Assembly: GCA_963785755.1 (NCBI GenBank)
Contig: CAWAXG010000060.1
Span: 92,566 to 156,565, forward strand
Reading direction: 5' to 3'
DNA length: 64,000 nt
Source: JACCXG01 sp963785755
GTDB lineage: Bacteria; Acidobacteriota; Vicinamibacteria; Vicinamibacterales; 2-12-FULL-66-21
The notes beneath the pieces are model-generated. The model was not told the origin of the DNA. It ran no database searches and was given only the letters and a program-made list of their open reading frames with translations. A program made the translations under genes and the position numbers. Below are positions 38,224-47,625 of the stretch, piece after piece; the first letter of the stretch is position 1; each line of letters opens with the position of its first letter.

Positions 38224-40244
38224 AGCTTTGCTTCCTCGGATGCCGCCTGCAGCGGCGATGGGACAACCACCTGGAAAATGGCGACCGGACGAGTCTTGCC
38301 CTTCACGACAACGTCGCCAAGCGGGCGAATCTCATACTGGCCTCGGAGGAGCGACCGGGTCGCGTCACTAATGATAATCCGGGTGGCGTATTCCTTGTTG
38401 AGCGATTCCAGCCGCGAGCCCAGGTTCACGTTGTCGCCGATGACCGTGTAGCTCATGATCGAAGACGATCCGATGTTTCCGGCAATCATGTCCCCGGAAT
38501 TCACGCCGACGCCGATGTCCAGCTGCGGGCGCCCCTCGGCGGCCCACTTACTGTTGAGCTGCCCCAGCTCCCGAACCATTTCCACGGCCGCCGCGACGGC
38601 ATTCTCGGCGTGATCGGGATCGTCGAGCGGTGCGGCAAAGAGCGCCATGACCATGTCGCCGACGAACTTATCGACCGTCCCCTTGTGATGGAACACGACC
38701 GCAACCATCCGTGAGAAGTACTCGTTGAGCTGCGCGACGAGCTCTTCCGGATTCCCTTTCTCGGTCACCGCGGTGAACCCGCGAATGTCGGAGAACAGCA
38801 CCGTCATCGCCCTGCGTTTCCCTCCCAGCTCGGCGAGCTCGGGGTTCGAGAGCAGCTGATGGTAGACATCCTTGGACACGTAGCGCCCGAACAGCTTCTT
38901 GACGACGCGCTTTTCGGCGCCTTCGACGAAATACTGATAGGCCGTGCCGGCAAAAAGCGCGACGACGCAGCCGAGCAGCGGCTGCGCCATGTTGAACCAC
39001 ACGCCATGCTGGAACGAGTACAGGCTGAACCACGTCCAGCCCGCGACGACTAGCAGCGTGCCGGCCGCCGCGCCGATATACGGGAGCAGCGTCGCCATGA
39101 GGCCCACGAGCATCGCGAAACCGATCGTGCTCCAGACAGCCGACTGTTTTGCGCCGGGCCTGATGAAGCGGTTCTGCAGGATGCTGTCGGCGACGCTCGC
39201 GTGCAGCTGGATTCCAGGAAACGTGTGGCCGAAGGGCGTGTTGAAGATATCGACCAGCCCGGACGCTGTCAGACCGATGAAGACGATCTTGTCCTTGAAC
39301 TGCGCGGGATCGATCATCGGCTTGACGTCCGCCCTGATCTGCTCCTCGGAAAGAATCACGTGCCGGATTTCGTACGACGTGTACGGACGGGCACCATCCA
39401 CGAATTCCGGCGCACGGTAGTTCACGAGCATCGTCAGACGATCGTGCGTCCTGGTGGGATCGTCGAGATTGGGCACGGGCGTGGCGACGAGCGGTATCTC
39501 GCGGTAGCCGAGTTTGATCTTGTTCCCGTCGAGCACGACATCCTCGGGACGCACGTTCGCGGCATGGAGTGCGGCCGCGACGCCCAGCGAGGGGACGAAC
39601 TTGTCTCCAATCCGGATGAACGGAGCGAAGCGCCGCGCGGGACCGTCGGGGTCGAGCACCAGCCAGTTGTGCGCAATCCCCGCGGACGCTTCCGCCAGCG
39701 CCCGCACAGGAGGCACGAGCAGCGGCCGCCGCTCGATGGCCGGACCGAGCTTGAAGGGCGGGCTGACCCAGTCGTCCGTCTTGTTTGCCAGCTCTCCCCC
39801 GACTACGCCCTCGTAGACCGCATCGGCGAGCATGATGACGTTCCTGGCTTTTGCCACCGATGCGACGAGCTCGGCGTCCGACTCCTCGCCGGTCATCTTG
39901 CCGTCGCCGTATCGGAACAGCAGCCGGTTGTCGGGCTCGAGGATGCTGAGATCGACGGCGACGACCTTGGCGGGAGCGCGTTGCAGAAAATCGATGACGG
40001 TCGCGAGCGCCACACGCGGCCAGGGCCAGCGGCCCGCGAGCTGGGCGAAATCGCGCAGGCTCGTGTCGTTGATCTCGACGAGCACGATGTCTCGATGGAC
40101 CGACGCGGGATCGGCCGCCTGGTTGATGCGCCAGTCGTACGTCCTCATCTCGGCGACATCGAGCTGACGCGTCCACGCGAGCACCAGCACGAACGTGGCT
40201 GCGCCGAGACCGAGCAGGAGACCGGCTGTGATCTTTCTAGTCAA
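38220..40244 (-). CDS. CHASE2-domain membrane adenylate cyclase
   Basis: 674 residues, apparent TTG start at 40244 without a strong ribosome site. One N-terminal membrane helix (7-25), an extracytoplasmic CHASE2 sensor (about 30-340, from YDWRINQAADPASVHRDIV to IQLHASVADSILQNRF), three more membrane helices (about 375-455) and a class III cyclase domain (about 480-660). Metal aspartates are in VLFSDIRGFT and FVGDMVMALF, the Lys of VDKFVGD and Asp of VIGDNVNLGSR specify adenine. CHASE2 ligands are largely unknown. Its TGA overlaps the ATG of the M48 protease, so the two are co-expressed, perhaps as an envelope-stress sensor and effector (inference). Confidence 0.92.
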   Translation of the reverse strand: MTRKITAGLLLGLGAATFVLVLAWTRQLDVAEMRTYDWRINQAADPASVHRDIVLVEINDTSLRDFAQLAGRWPWPRVALATVIDFLQRAPAKVVAVDLSILEPDNRLLFRYGDGKMTGEESDAELVASVAKARNVIMLADAVYEGVVGGELANKTDDWVSPPFKLGPAIERRPLLVPPVRALAEASAGIAHNWLVLDPDGPARRFAPFIRIGDKFVPSLGVAAALHAANVRPEDVVLDGNKIKLGYREIPLVATPVPNLDDPTRTHDRLTMLVNYRAPEFVDGARPYTSYEIRHVILSEEQIRADVKPMIDPAQFKDKIVFIGLTASGLVDIFNTPFGHTFPGIQLHASVADSILQNRFIRPGAKQSAVWSTIGFAMLVGLMATLLPYIGAAAGTLLVVAGWTWFSLYSFQHGVWFNMAQPLLGCVVALFAGTAYQYFVEGAEKRVVKKLFGRYVSKDVYHQLLSNPELAELGGKRRAMTVLFSDIRGFTAVTEKGNPEELVAQLNEYFSRMVAVVFHHKGTVDKFVGDMVMALFAAPLDDPDHAENAVAAAVEMVRELGQLNSKWAAEGRPQLDIGVGVNSGDMIAGNIGSSSIMSYTVIGDNVNLGSRLESLNKEYATRIIISDATRSLLRGQYEIRPLGDVVVKGKTRPVAIFQVVVPSPLQAASEEAKL

Positions 40245-40381
40245 CGTAGAACGAGAGCCTCGGGCGAAGCGTCAGAGACGCGACGTGGGGCCCGCGACCG
40301 TGCTATCAGGGAGTCAAACGCGAGCCGAGCCTCGCATGCCGTGCTGCAACGTGCATCCCGCACTGATCATCAGCGCGTCGC

Positions 40382-41187
40382 TCAGTGGCCTGCGACCCAG
40401 ATGACGAAAGTGATGCGACGGGTCCGTCCGGACGATCTGCAGGAACTTCTCCTTCTGGCCTTTGCGGCCGAGCATGCCCCAGGCATTCCCCGGCGGATCG
40501 TGGGGGCGTCGGCCTTGTTGCAGCCTTTTCCCGGAGGCGCGTTGCAGGGGCCACCGCCGCCGCTGCCGCCCGAGAACGAGTCGTAGGAGTCCCGATGGCG
40601 TAGATCGCCTCGAGCTCCTCGTAGTCATGGCCGTTGGGTACTCGTAAGGCGGATCCGGATAGTCCATGCACGAAAAAAGCGACGCGTTGTCGAAGTCCTC
40701 GTCCTGGTGATCGAGGCCGATGTTGTGTCCGAGCTCCTGGCACGCGACGCTCTGCTTCCAGTGGCGCCGTCGTAGGTCGAGGTATTAAGGACGAGTCATT
40801 CAGCTTCGTGTACCTGCTCACAATATCGAGCGTGGCGTCGATCGAGATCCCGGCGATCCCCAGCCAGCCATTGAACCCGGACGCCAGATTGAGATGCGGA
40901 CGCCGCCCGCTGGTCCGCGGCACTGCCGACGATCCCGGTCCGACGTGGAACCGTTCGGATCCTCGATGATGGTCAGCACGGTGGATCGAGACCAGTCGCC
41001 AATCGCCTGCTTCACGTAGGAATCCCAATCCGAGTCGTGCTGTTGATGACTGTCAAATCGAATGAAGACGTCGTGCGCGCCGAGTGGAAGCCGTCCACGG
41101 AAGATCCGCGATGACGACGACTCCGAACGTCAGTGCGACTGCCATGCCGGTTGCTGCAGTCAATTTTGCGAAACGACTGAAACTCAT
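40382..41187 (-). CDS. Secreted matrixin-like metallopeptidase homologue, heavily frameshifted
   Basis: ATG at 41187 follows AGGTGGAG and opens a signal-like N-terminus (LTAATGMAVALTFGVVVIA). Pieces in different frames then read: SYVKQAIGDWSRSTVLTIIE, NLASGFNGWLGIAGISIDA, VACQELGHNIGLDHQDEDFD, LFSCMDYPDPPYEYP, NGHDYEELEAIY, SFSGGSGGGGPCN, and an end RRITFVIWVAGH-stop at 40382. The zinc site resembles HExxHxxGxxH of metzincins but its first residue is Gln (QELGHNIGLDH at 40707-40739), and SCMDY could be the Met-turn. At least four shifts are needed, so the gene may be truly decayed or badly sequenced. Confidence 0.65.
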
Positions 41188-41729
41188 GGTCTCCACCTCT
41201 ATGGGCGGGGCCGCTCATTGTGCCACAGCCCTCTGGTGGACTGTCGGCACGAACAAGCAGCTGAGCTGGAGCCGGGCACTGGCGCTTGCATCGAGCGCGC
41301 GGATCCTGCCAGAACGAGAGGGTCGACCGCGCCATTCCAAAGACTTGGACGCGGCGGAATCCGGGCACGACTCCTCCTGATCGCCGGCGTCCGCTCATGG
41401 GCTGGAGGATGTCAGTGCGATGTCGAACAGGTGGGAGTCGTTCCTTTCCGGGAAGGATGCAATGGATTTGCGAGCCGATAGGAGCGGCCCGTCGAGGCAT
41501 GGTCAACGGCACACGGCGGTCCGCCGCCTCCTTCAGGGTGACCACAGAACTGGTCCGAGGCCAAGCCAGATGCTCAAAGCGGTCAAGGCCACGTAACGAC
41601 AACGAAAATCGCCACGTGAACCATGCGTCGCTGGTTCAGATCGCATGGATTCCTCGCTCCTCGCGAACAGGGAGCATGCAGAACGCTTGTGGATTGGACA
41701 CCGCAAAAGTCGTTGGTTCTGCGGGCGAC

Positions 41730-44446
41730 TCAGTCCTTCCTGAGGGTCGCGATCGGATCGATGCGGGCGGCGCGCAACGCGGGAACCGAGACCGCCAGCA
41801 CGCACGAGGTGACGATGACGAGCAGGCCGGCGGCGTATGCGACGGGATCGAGCACGTCGACCGAGTCCCCGATCTCCGCGGCGATGGGCGTCGCCCTGAG
41901 CACGATCGCCACCGCCGCGGCCAGGCCGACGCCTCCCGCCAGGCCGAGGGCAACCGGGGCGAGCGATTGTGACAGCACCAGCTGCGCGACGTGCTTCGTG
42001 GCCGCGCCGAGCGCCATGCGCACACCAATCTCCTTGGCCTGCTGCTCGACGAGATACGACAGCACGCTGAACAGGCCCGACACCGTCAGCAGGAGCGCCA
42101 GTCCGCCCAGGACGATCGTGGCGCCAAAGGCGACCTGCAGCAGGTAGGTCTGCATTCCGGCCAGCGTTCGCAGCGTCATGACGTTGGCGATCGCAGGATC
42201 GATGCTCGAGAGGCGCTCCAGCAACACCTGGCGCGCCTGCTCGGGGTTGCCGCGGACGCGCAGGAACACCGCCGTCTCCGGCGTCTCGAGACTGGTCGGC
42301 ACGTACACGCGCCCGGATTCGCGCTCCGGATTGCGCACGACGCCGACGACCGTGACCGTGCGCGACACGAGCTCCACCTTCGCGCTCGGCGCGTCGGCGG
42401 ACGAGGACGGCGCGCCCGGCGACGCCGGTTGTGGAGCGTCGAGGCGCACCCGCTGCCCGACGCCGTCGCCATTCGGCCACAGCTGGCGCGCGATGGTTTC
42501 GGAGACGACCACGACACCCGCCTCCGCGGTGCGTTCCGCCGGCGTGAAGCCGCGCCCGCTCACGACAGGAATGCCGAGCACCTCGAAGTATTCGGACGAT
42601 ACGCCCAGCTGGTCGACCGGCACCGTGCTCGTCGACACGGACGCTTCGATCGCTCCACGCGTCGTCCGCGACTCCGCCGCCACGAGCGCCACCAGCGGAT
42701 GGTCCGTCAGGGCCTGGAGCAGCGCGGCACGCCGTGGTGAGCTCTCGAAGGAGATCCTCAACGTGTCGCTCGTCCGTACGTCCGGATCCTTCGTCGCGGC
42801 GGCGAAGGCGCCTCGCAGAAACACGGCGGCGCAGATCAGGAGGAGTGCCGATGCGCCGACCTGAACGGCGACCAGGGCCTGGCGGGCGCGGCGCGGACGC
42901 GCATCCCGCGTCACTTCCCCGCGCATGGTCCGCACCAGGTCGAGGCGGGTCGCCTGCAGCGCCGGTGCGAGCCCGAAGATCGCCGTGGACACGATAGCGC
43001 CAGCCACCATGAACACCAGCACGCGCCAGTCCCGGGTGACGACGGCCGGGTTGAAGAGATTCACGAACTGCGCGATCTCCGGCGGGAGTGTCGTGACTAC
43101 CGCATAGAGCGCACCCTCCAGAAACAGGCGCGACACGGCAAGACCACATGCCGCCGCCGCGAGCGCAAGGAGGAGGCTCTCCGTGAGGAGCTGCCGGGTG
43201 ATGCGCCGGCGTGATGCGCCGAGCGAAAGCCGGATGCCGATCTCCCGCTGGCGCGAGATGCCGCGCGCGAGCAGCAGGTTGGCGACGTTGGCGCAGCCGA
43301 TGGCCAGGATCAGCCCGAAGGCGAAGAACAGGGGTAAGAAGGTGAGCAGCGCATCCATGGCGTCGACCGAGAACGTGCCCTGCCGCGGCGTCAGCGAGAC
43401 ATGGATCGGATGGCCGGGGACCTCCCGCCTCCGCCGGAGGCTTCGGCGGGGCTCGCCGAAGCGCGCTCCGCGCGCGAAGGCGGCAGGTCGGCTCGTCCAG
43501 ATGCCCACGCCGCGAGGGCGGGTGTTGCCGCCTCCGGTGACAGGCCCGGCTTCAGCCGTCCGACGACCTCAATCCCCTCGTTTCCTTCGGAGGTGCCGCG
43601 GAACTGCCCGGCGAGCGCAAGCGGCGCCCAGAAATCGGGCGGCGTGACGGCGAGGCCCCGAAAGCCGTCGGGCATGACGCCGACGATTTCATGCGGCGCG
43701 CCGCTGATCGCGACGCGGCGTCCGATCACCTCCCGATCGCCCCCGAACAACTTGCGCCATCCCGCGTGGCTCAGCACCACCACCGGCCGGCCCGCAAACC
43801 GCTCGTCGTCTTCGGGCAACAACGGCCGCCCGAGCGCGGCCTGGACTCCCAGCACTTGAAAGAAGTTGCCGGTGACGAGGTTTGAAGTCGCGAGACGGCC
43901 CTCGATGCGCGTCAGGGTTACGCCGACCATCGCGAAGGCATCAGTGAAGACGCTGGTCTCGCGGCGCATCGCGTCGTAGTCGGCCCGCGTGAACACGACC
44001 GCCGGCTCGTTGTCGGGTCCTATCCGCTGCGTCAGCGTCACGGCAAACAGCTCGTCCGGGCCCCGCACGGCATCGGCACGAAGAAACAGGATGTTGTAGA
44101 CCGTGAAGACCACGGCGACGAGCCCGAGGCCGAGCGCGACCGTCGCGACGATCGTCAGGGCGGCGAGCGGGGCGCGGCGGAACGTGCGGAACGCGTACGG
44201 GATGTCGCGCGTCAGGTCGTCGACGAAACCGGTGCCGCGCGCGTCGCGGCACTGGTCGGCGGCAAGCGGCACCGGGCCGAAGCGTGCGAGCGCCCGCCTG
44301 CGAGCGTCGACGGAGTTCAGACCGGCGGCGACGTGCTTTTGGGTCTCGCGCTCGATGTGGAACGAGAGCTCATCGTCGAGTTCGCGTTCGACGGCCGGGC
44401 GAGCGATCAGCGCGCGAATCCGCAGGAACAGGTCGCGGAGGGTCAT
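41730..44446 (-). CDS. ADOP-type MacB/FtsX permease 1, interrupted by a palindromic element
   Basis: Start ATG at 44446. N-terminal cytoplasmic extension (RELDDELSFHIERETQKHV) typical of acidobacterial duplicated orphan permeases, then MacB_PCD and two FtsX blocks: FFAFGLILAIGCANVANLLLARG, RQREIGIRLSLGAS, and near the end KEIGVRMALGA and PALRAARIDPIATLRKD. There is no ATPase gene beside it, as usual for these proteins. The frame breaks at 43419-43489, where a palindromic element lies; excising those 71 bases gives WASGRAPGHPIHVSLTPRQ and 882 intact codons. It follows the PadR gene by 35 bases. The transported substrate is unknown; export of peptides or antibiotics is only a family-level idea. 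Confidence 0.85.
43419..43489. repeat. REP-like palindromic element inside a permease gene
   Basis: The termini are 12-base imperfect inverted repeats (GACCTCCCGCCT against AGGCGGCAGGTC, one mismatch). Between them lie three adjacent hairpins: CCTCCG-C-CGGAGG (43428-43440), CTTCGGCG-loop-CGCCGAAG (43441-43461) and GCGCG-loop-CGCGC (43461-43475). The design resembles REP/BIME or small MITE-like elements. Removing exactly 71 bases restores the permease reading frame, which supports these ends and an insertion event. No second copy was spotted in the window by eye. Confidence 0.65.
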
Positions 44447-44481
44447 CTTGTCTCGCCGAAGCTGTGCGAAGGCGCAAGCCG

Positions 44482-44818
44482 TCACGCCAGCTTCATCACA
44501 CGGCCGATGGCCGTGGACATGCGCTCCCACTCGCTGGCTTCTACCGCCAGTTGCCGGCGTCCGGCCGGCGTGAGCTGGTAGGTACTTGGCGCGCCGGCCC
44601 AGCTCCGAGACCGCCCACTCGGCTTCAATCCATCCCTGGTGCTCGAGGCGGTGGAGCGCCGGGTAGAGTGAGCCCTGGTTGATCTGCAGGACATCCTGGG
44701 AGATCTGCTGGATGCGCTCCGAGATCGCCCAGCCGTGCAGCGACTGGGTCTGCAGCGTCCGAAGGATGAGCAGGTCAAGGGTACCCGGAAGCAGGTCGGG
44801 AACGGGCTGTCGCGTCAT
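44482..44818 (-). CDS. PadR-family transcriptional regulator 1 (one frameshift)
   Basis: 111 residues when repaired, starting at the ATG at 44818. Winged-helix core PGTLDLLILRTLQTQSLHGW, then INQGSLYPALHRLEHQGWIE and the wing AEWAVSELGRRAKYYQLTP. One extra base at about 44581 separates RRAKY from YQLTPAGRRQLAVEASEW; removing it gives 112 codons. The protein ends WERMSTAIGRVMKLA. It sits 35 bases upstream of ADOP permease 1 in the usual PadR-ADOP order and probably represses that pair in response to a small molecule. Confidence 0.88.
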
Positions 44819-44996
44819 GATGTCGGATATCGACACTAACGCCGGCTGGTGTCGTTTGTCAACACCAAGTCCAGTGTTCCGCAACGAGGTCGAGGGGTTC
44901 TTGAAGACGTGCGAAATCTCATTGAGTCCGGAGCTTGCGACCAGAACTGGCAATTGCGGTTGCAGTTCACAACCTGAATATCAACTTGAGCGCCGA

Positions 44997-47429
44997 TCAA
45001 TCAAACCGCAGCGCCGTCGTGGGATCGATGCGTGCAGACCGTCGAGCGGGCAACCAGGCTGCGCCGATTGCGGCCAACGACACCAGTATCAAGCCGCCGG
45101 CATAGGCCAACGAATCAAACGGATTGATGAACAACAGTTTCGAGCTGAGTACCCGAGAAACGCCGAGAGCGAGTGCAGTCCCCACTATCATGCCTGTCGT
45201 GGCGACTCTCATGGTCTGGTTCAATACCAGCTGGAGAATCGCGACGCTCGTGGCGCCCAGGGCCATTCGAATTCCGATTTCCCTGGTACGCTGCGCCACC
45301 AGGTAAGACAGCACGCCATACACGCCCGACAACGTGAGTAACCAGGCCACTCCTCCCAGAGCCGAGCTAATCCAGGATGCGGCGCGGAACGGATAGATTC
45401 CACTAGCGTGGAACTCCGTGAGAGGACGGATCTCTTGTACCGCCCCGGGTGCAATCGCCTCGAGTTTCGCATCGAGTGCGCGCCGCACCGCCCCTGTTTC
45501 TCCACGCACCCGAATGATCAGCGAACTCTGAGCTGCGCTGGCAGTCGTGGGGAGGTAAATGAGCGATGGATCTCTTCCGTACGCGATGCAACAACTAACG
45601 ATGTCTCGCGCCACACCGATCACGGTCACGAGTTGGCCCTGTGTCGGCTCTTCAGGACCTCCGTCTCTCCGGCGGCGTTGGATGTACACCGTCTGGCCCA
45701 CTGGGTTCTGATTGGGCCAGAGCCGCTGCACCGTGGCGTTGCTGATGATCACTACAGGCGCGCGTGACGTGCCTTCCTCCGGCGTGAACCCACGACCTTG
45801 CAGAATCGGAATGCCCAGCGACGAGAAATATTCAGGGGAGACGTCGTTGTACCAGGCTCTCCTCTCGGTTCCGCCAACCTTGTCGGTCAACACCAGTGAC
45901 GGGAGCATTCCATTCATCGGCGTTGATGAGGCGGCGGCAATACGCTGCACCATCGAGTCGGACGACAGGGCGTCGAGCACACGTGCCTTGTGCGTGTGCT
46001 CTACCCCGACGACAATCACGCCATCCGTCGTATATCCAACATCGAAGCCTCCGATGGCTTGCGCCCCGCGAATGAGAACACCCGTACTAATCAACAAGAG
46101 GACGCAGATCGCGACTTGCGCGACGACGAGCGCGTTTCTCAGCCGGGCGGGTCGCCAATCATTCGAGAACTCGCCCCGCGTGGCTGAGATGACGTCGCCG
46201 CGTGTGGTCTGGACTGCCGGGATGAGTCCAAACATGATCGTCGCCAACAGCGCTGCGATCATCGTGAAGATCAGGACGCGCGGGTCGGTCTGCAACGGTA
46301 TTTGGTGGACGAGATCTTCCATGCCCGCAGGAAGGGTCGCGAACATGACCTTCACGCTTCCCCTGATGATGATTTGCGAGATGGGAACGGCAAGACAGCC
46401 TGCCGCGAATGCCAGCAGCATCGATTCGGTCAGCAACTGTCGTACAACCCTGCCTGGCGTGGCTCCGACGGCCACTCGGATCCCGAGTTCGCGCTGACGT
46501 CCCAAGCCACGTGCGAGCATCATGTTCGCCACATTCGCGCACGCCAAACCGAGCACCAGCGCGAACACAATAGCGACGGGGCTGAAGGCAACGATAACCT
46601 GCGGAGTCAGCGGCAATGCGGTCGCTCTTGAATGAAGGATCGCGCGCACTGGCCGGTCCGCTTCGGGACGCTGTGCCGTCAGGGGCTCGACCCATGTCGC
46701 GAGCCTGGCCTCGGCTTGTCCAGTGCTCAGGTGTGCTTGAAGTCTTCCTAGAATCCGAAGGCTGCGTGGCTGCTCAGGACCGAACAAGTCGGGTCCCATC
46801 TCCAACTGATTCGCTATGGTCACCGGAACCCAGAAATCCAAAGGAGTCTCGCCGACGCCGTTGAATCCCGGCGCTGCAACGCCGACCACCTCGAGCCGGA
46901 TCCCGCGCAGTGCGAGACGCCTGCCGACGATGTCTGCCGCGGCGCCGAAACGGCTCTGCCAGGTGCCGTGACTGAGCACGATGACGGCGTCTTGACCGGG
47001 AGCCGATGTGTCGGCCGGCCCGAGCGTCCGACCGAGCCCGGCTCCGACGCCGAGCATCGTGAAATAGTTACCGGTCACCAGGCCACCCTGCAGCGGCCGC
47101 CCATTCACCCTGGCGAACACCGTCCTGAACGCTGCGACGTTCGAGAAGACTCCCGGCTCCCTCTCGAGCCGCGAGTAATCCGGCCAGGAAAAGCTCTGTA
47201 CTGCTCCAGAACGATCCGCCCAACTGAACTCATACAAGCTGGCCGGCGCACGAACCGGGAAAGGGCGAAGCACGTAGTGGCTGAACAGCGTGAACACCGC
47301 GACATTCAACGCGAGGCCGCACGCGATCATCGAGACAACAGTGACCGTAAAAGACGGACTTCGGCGGAAGGTTCTCAGCGCGTATCGGAGATCCTGGCGC
47401 ACGGTGTCGAGAGCCTGAACGCCGCGCAT
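44997..47429 (-). CDS. ADOP-type MacB/FtsX permease 2
   Basis: About 810 residues, intact. The ATG at 47429 is preferred over a GTG at 47453 because AGGAG lies between them at usable distance. It starts directly with the first membrane block (RQDLRYALRTFRRSPSFTVT) and so lacks the N-terminal cytoplasmic extension seen in permeases 1 and 3. MacB_PCD periplasmic domains alternate with FtsX blocks: ALVLGLACANVANMMLARG, RQRELGIRVAVGA, REIGIRMALGA and ARRSARIDPTTALRFD. It lies between the second kinase gene and PadR 1 on the same strand. No ATPase partner is present; substrate unknown. Confidence 0.9.
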   Translation of the reverse strand: MRGVQALDTVRQDLRYALRTFRRSPSFTVTVVSMIACGLALNVAVFTLFSHYVLRPFPVRAPASLYEFSWADRSGAVQSFSWPDYSRLEREPGVFSNVAAFRTVFARVNGRPLQGGLVTGNYFTMLGVGAGLGRTLGPADTSAPGQDAVIVLSHGTWQSRFGAAADIVGRRLALRGIRLEVVGVAAPGFNGVGETPLDFWVPVTIANQLEMGPDLFGPEQPRSLRILGRLQAHLSTGQAEARLATWVEPLTAQRPEADRPVRAILHSRATALPLTPQVIVAFSPVAIVFALVLGLACANVANMMLARGLGRQRELGIRVAVGATPGRVVRQLLTESMLLAFAAGCLAVPISQIIIRGSVKVMFATLPAGMEDLVHQIPLQTDPRVLIFTMIAALLATIMFGLIPAVQTTRGDVISATRGEFSNDWRPARLRNALVVAQVAICVLLLISTGVLIRGAQAIGGFDVGYTTDGVIVVGVEHTHKARVLDALSSDSMVQRIAAASSTPMNGMLPSLVLTDKVGGTERRAWYNDVSPEYFSSLGIPILQGRGFTPEEGTSRAPVVIISNATVQRLWPNQNPVGQTVYIQRRRRDGGPEEPTQGQLVTVIGVARDIVSCCIAYGRDPSLIYLPTTASAAQSSLIIRVRGETGAVRRALDAKLEAIAPGAVQEIRPLTEFHASGIYPFRAASWISSALGGVAWLLTLSGVYGVLSYLVAQRTREIGIRMALGATSVAILQLVLNQTMRVATTGMIVGTALALGVSRVLSSKLLFINPFDSLAYAGGLILVSLAAIGAAWLPARRSARIDPTTALRFD

Positions 47430-47546
47430 GGTCCGCCTGTCTCCTTCACTCACTCGGGCAAGCTGGCGAGGGCATCATCATTCAAGGCAAATCAGCTCTA
47501 CCCGCAGATCGGACAAGTGACTGCCTCCTGGGTTTCTCGTCGTGTA

Positions 47547-47556
47547 CGTAATTACG
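47547..47556. promoter_or_regulatory. 10-bp palindrome upstream of permease 2
   Basis: CGTAATTACG, a perfect palindrome, lies about 120 bases upstream of the permease 2 start and 70 bases before the end of the kinase gene, in an AT-richer patch of an otherwise GC-rich gap. PadR operators are often short AT-centred palindromes, so it could be one, but a single site is weak evidence. Confidence 0.25.
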
Positions 47557-47625
47557 CGCCCGCGCCGCTGCGGTTAACAGCCCGTGTCGCGCACGGCGCA
47601 ATGGCCACCATTACGCGATGATCGA

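Noticed and set aside
44446..44482. PadR fused to the permease as one protein (reading 43391-44953)
   Set aside because: The apparent fusion results from the one-base error near 44581 in the PadR gene; the restored PadR has its own stop at 44482 and the permease its own ATG at 44446.
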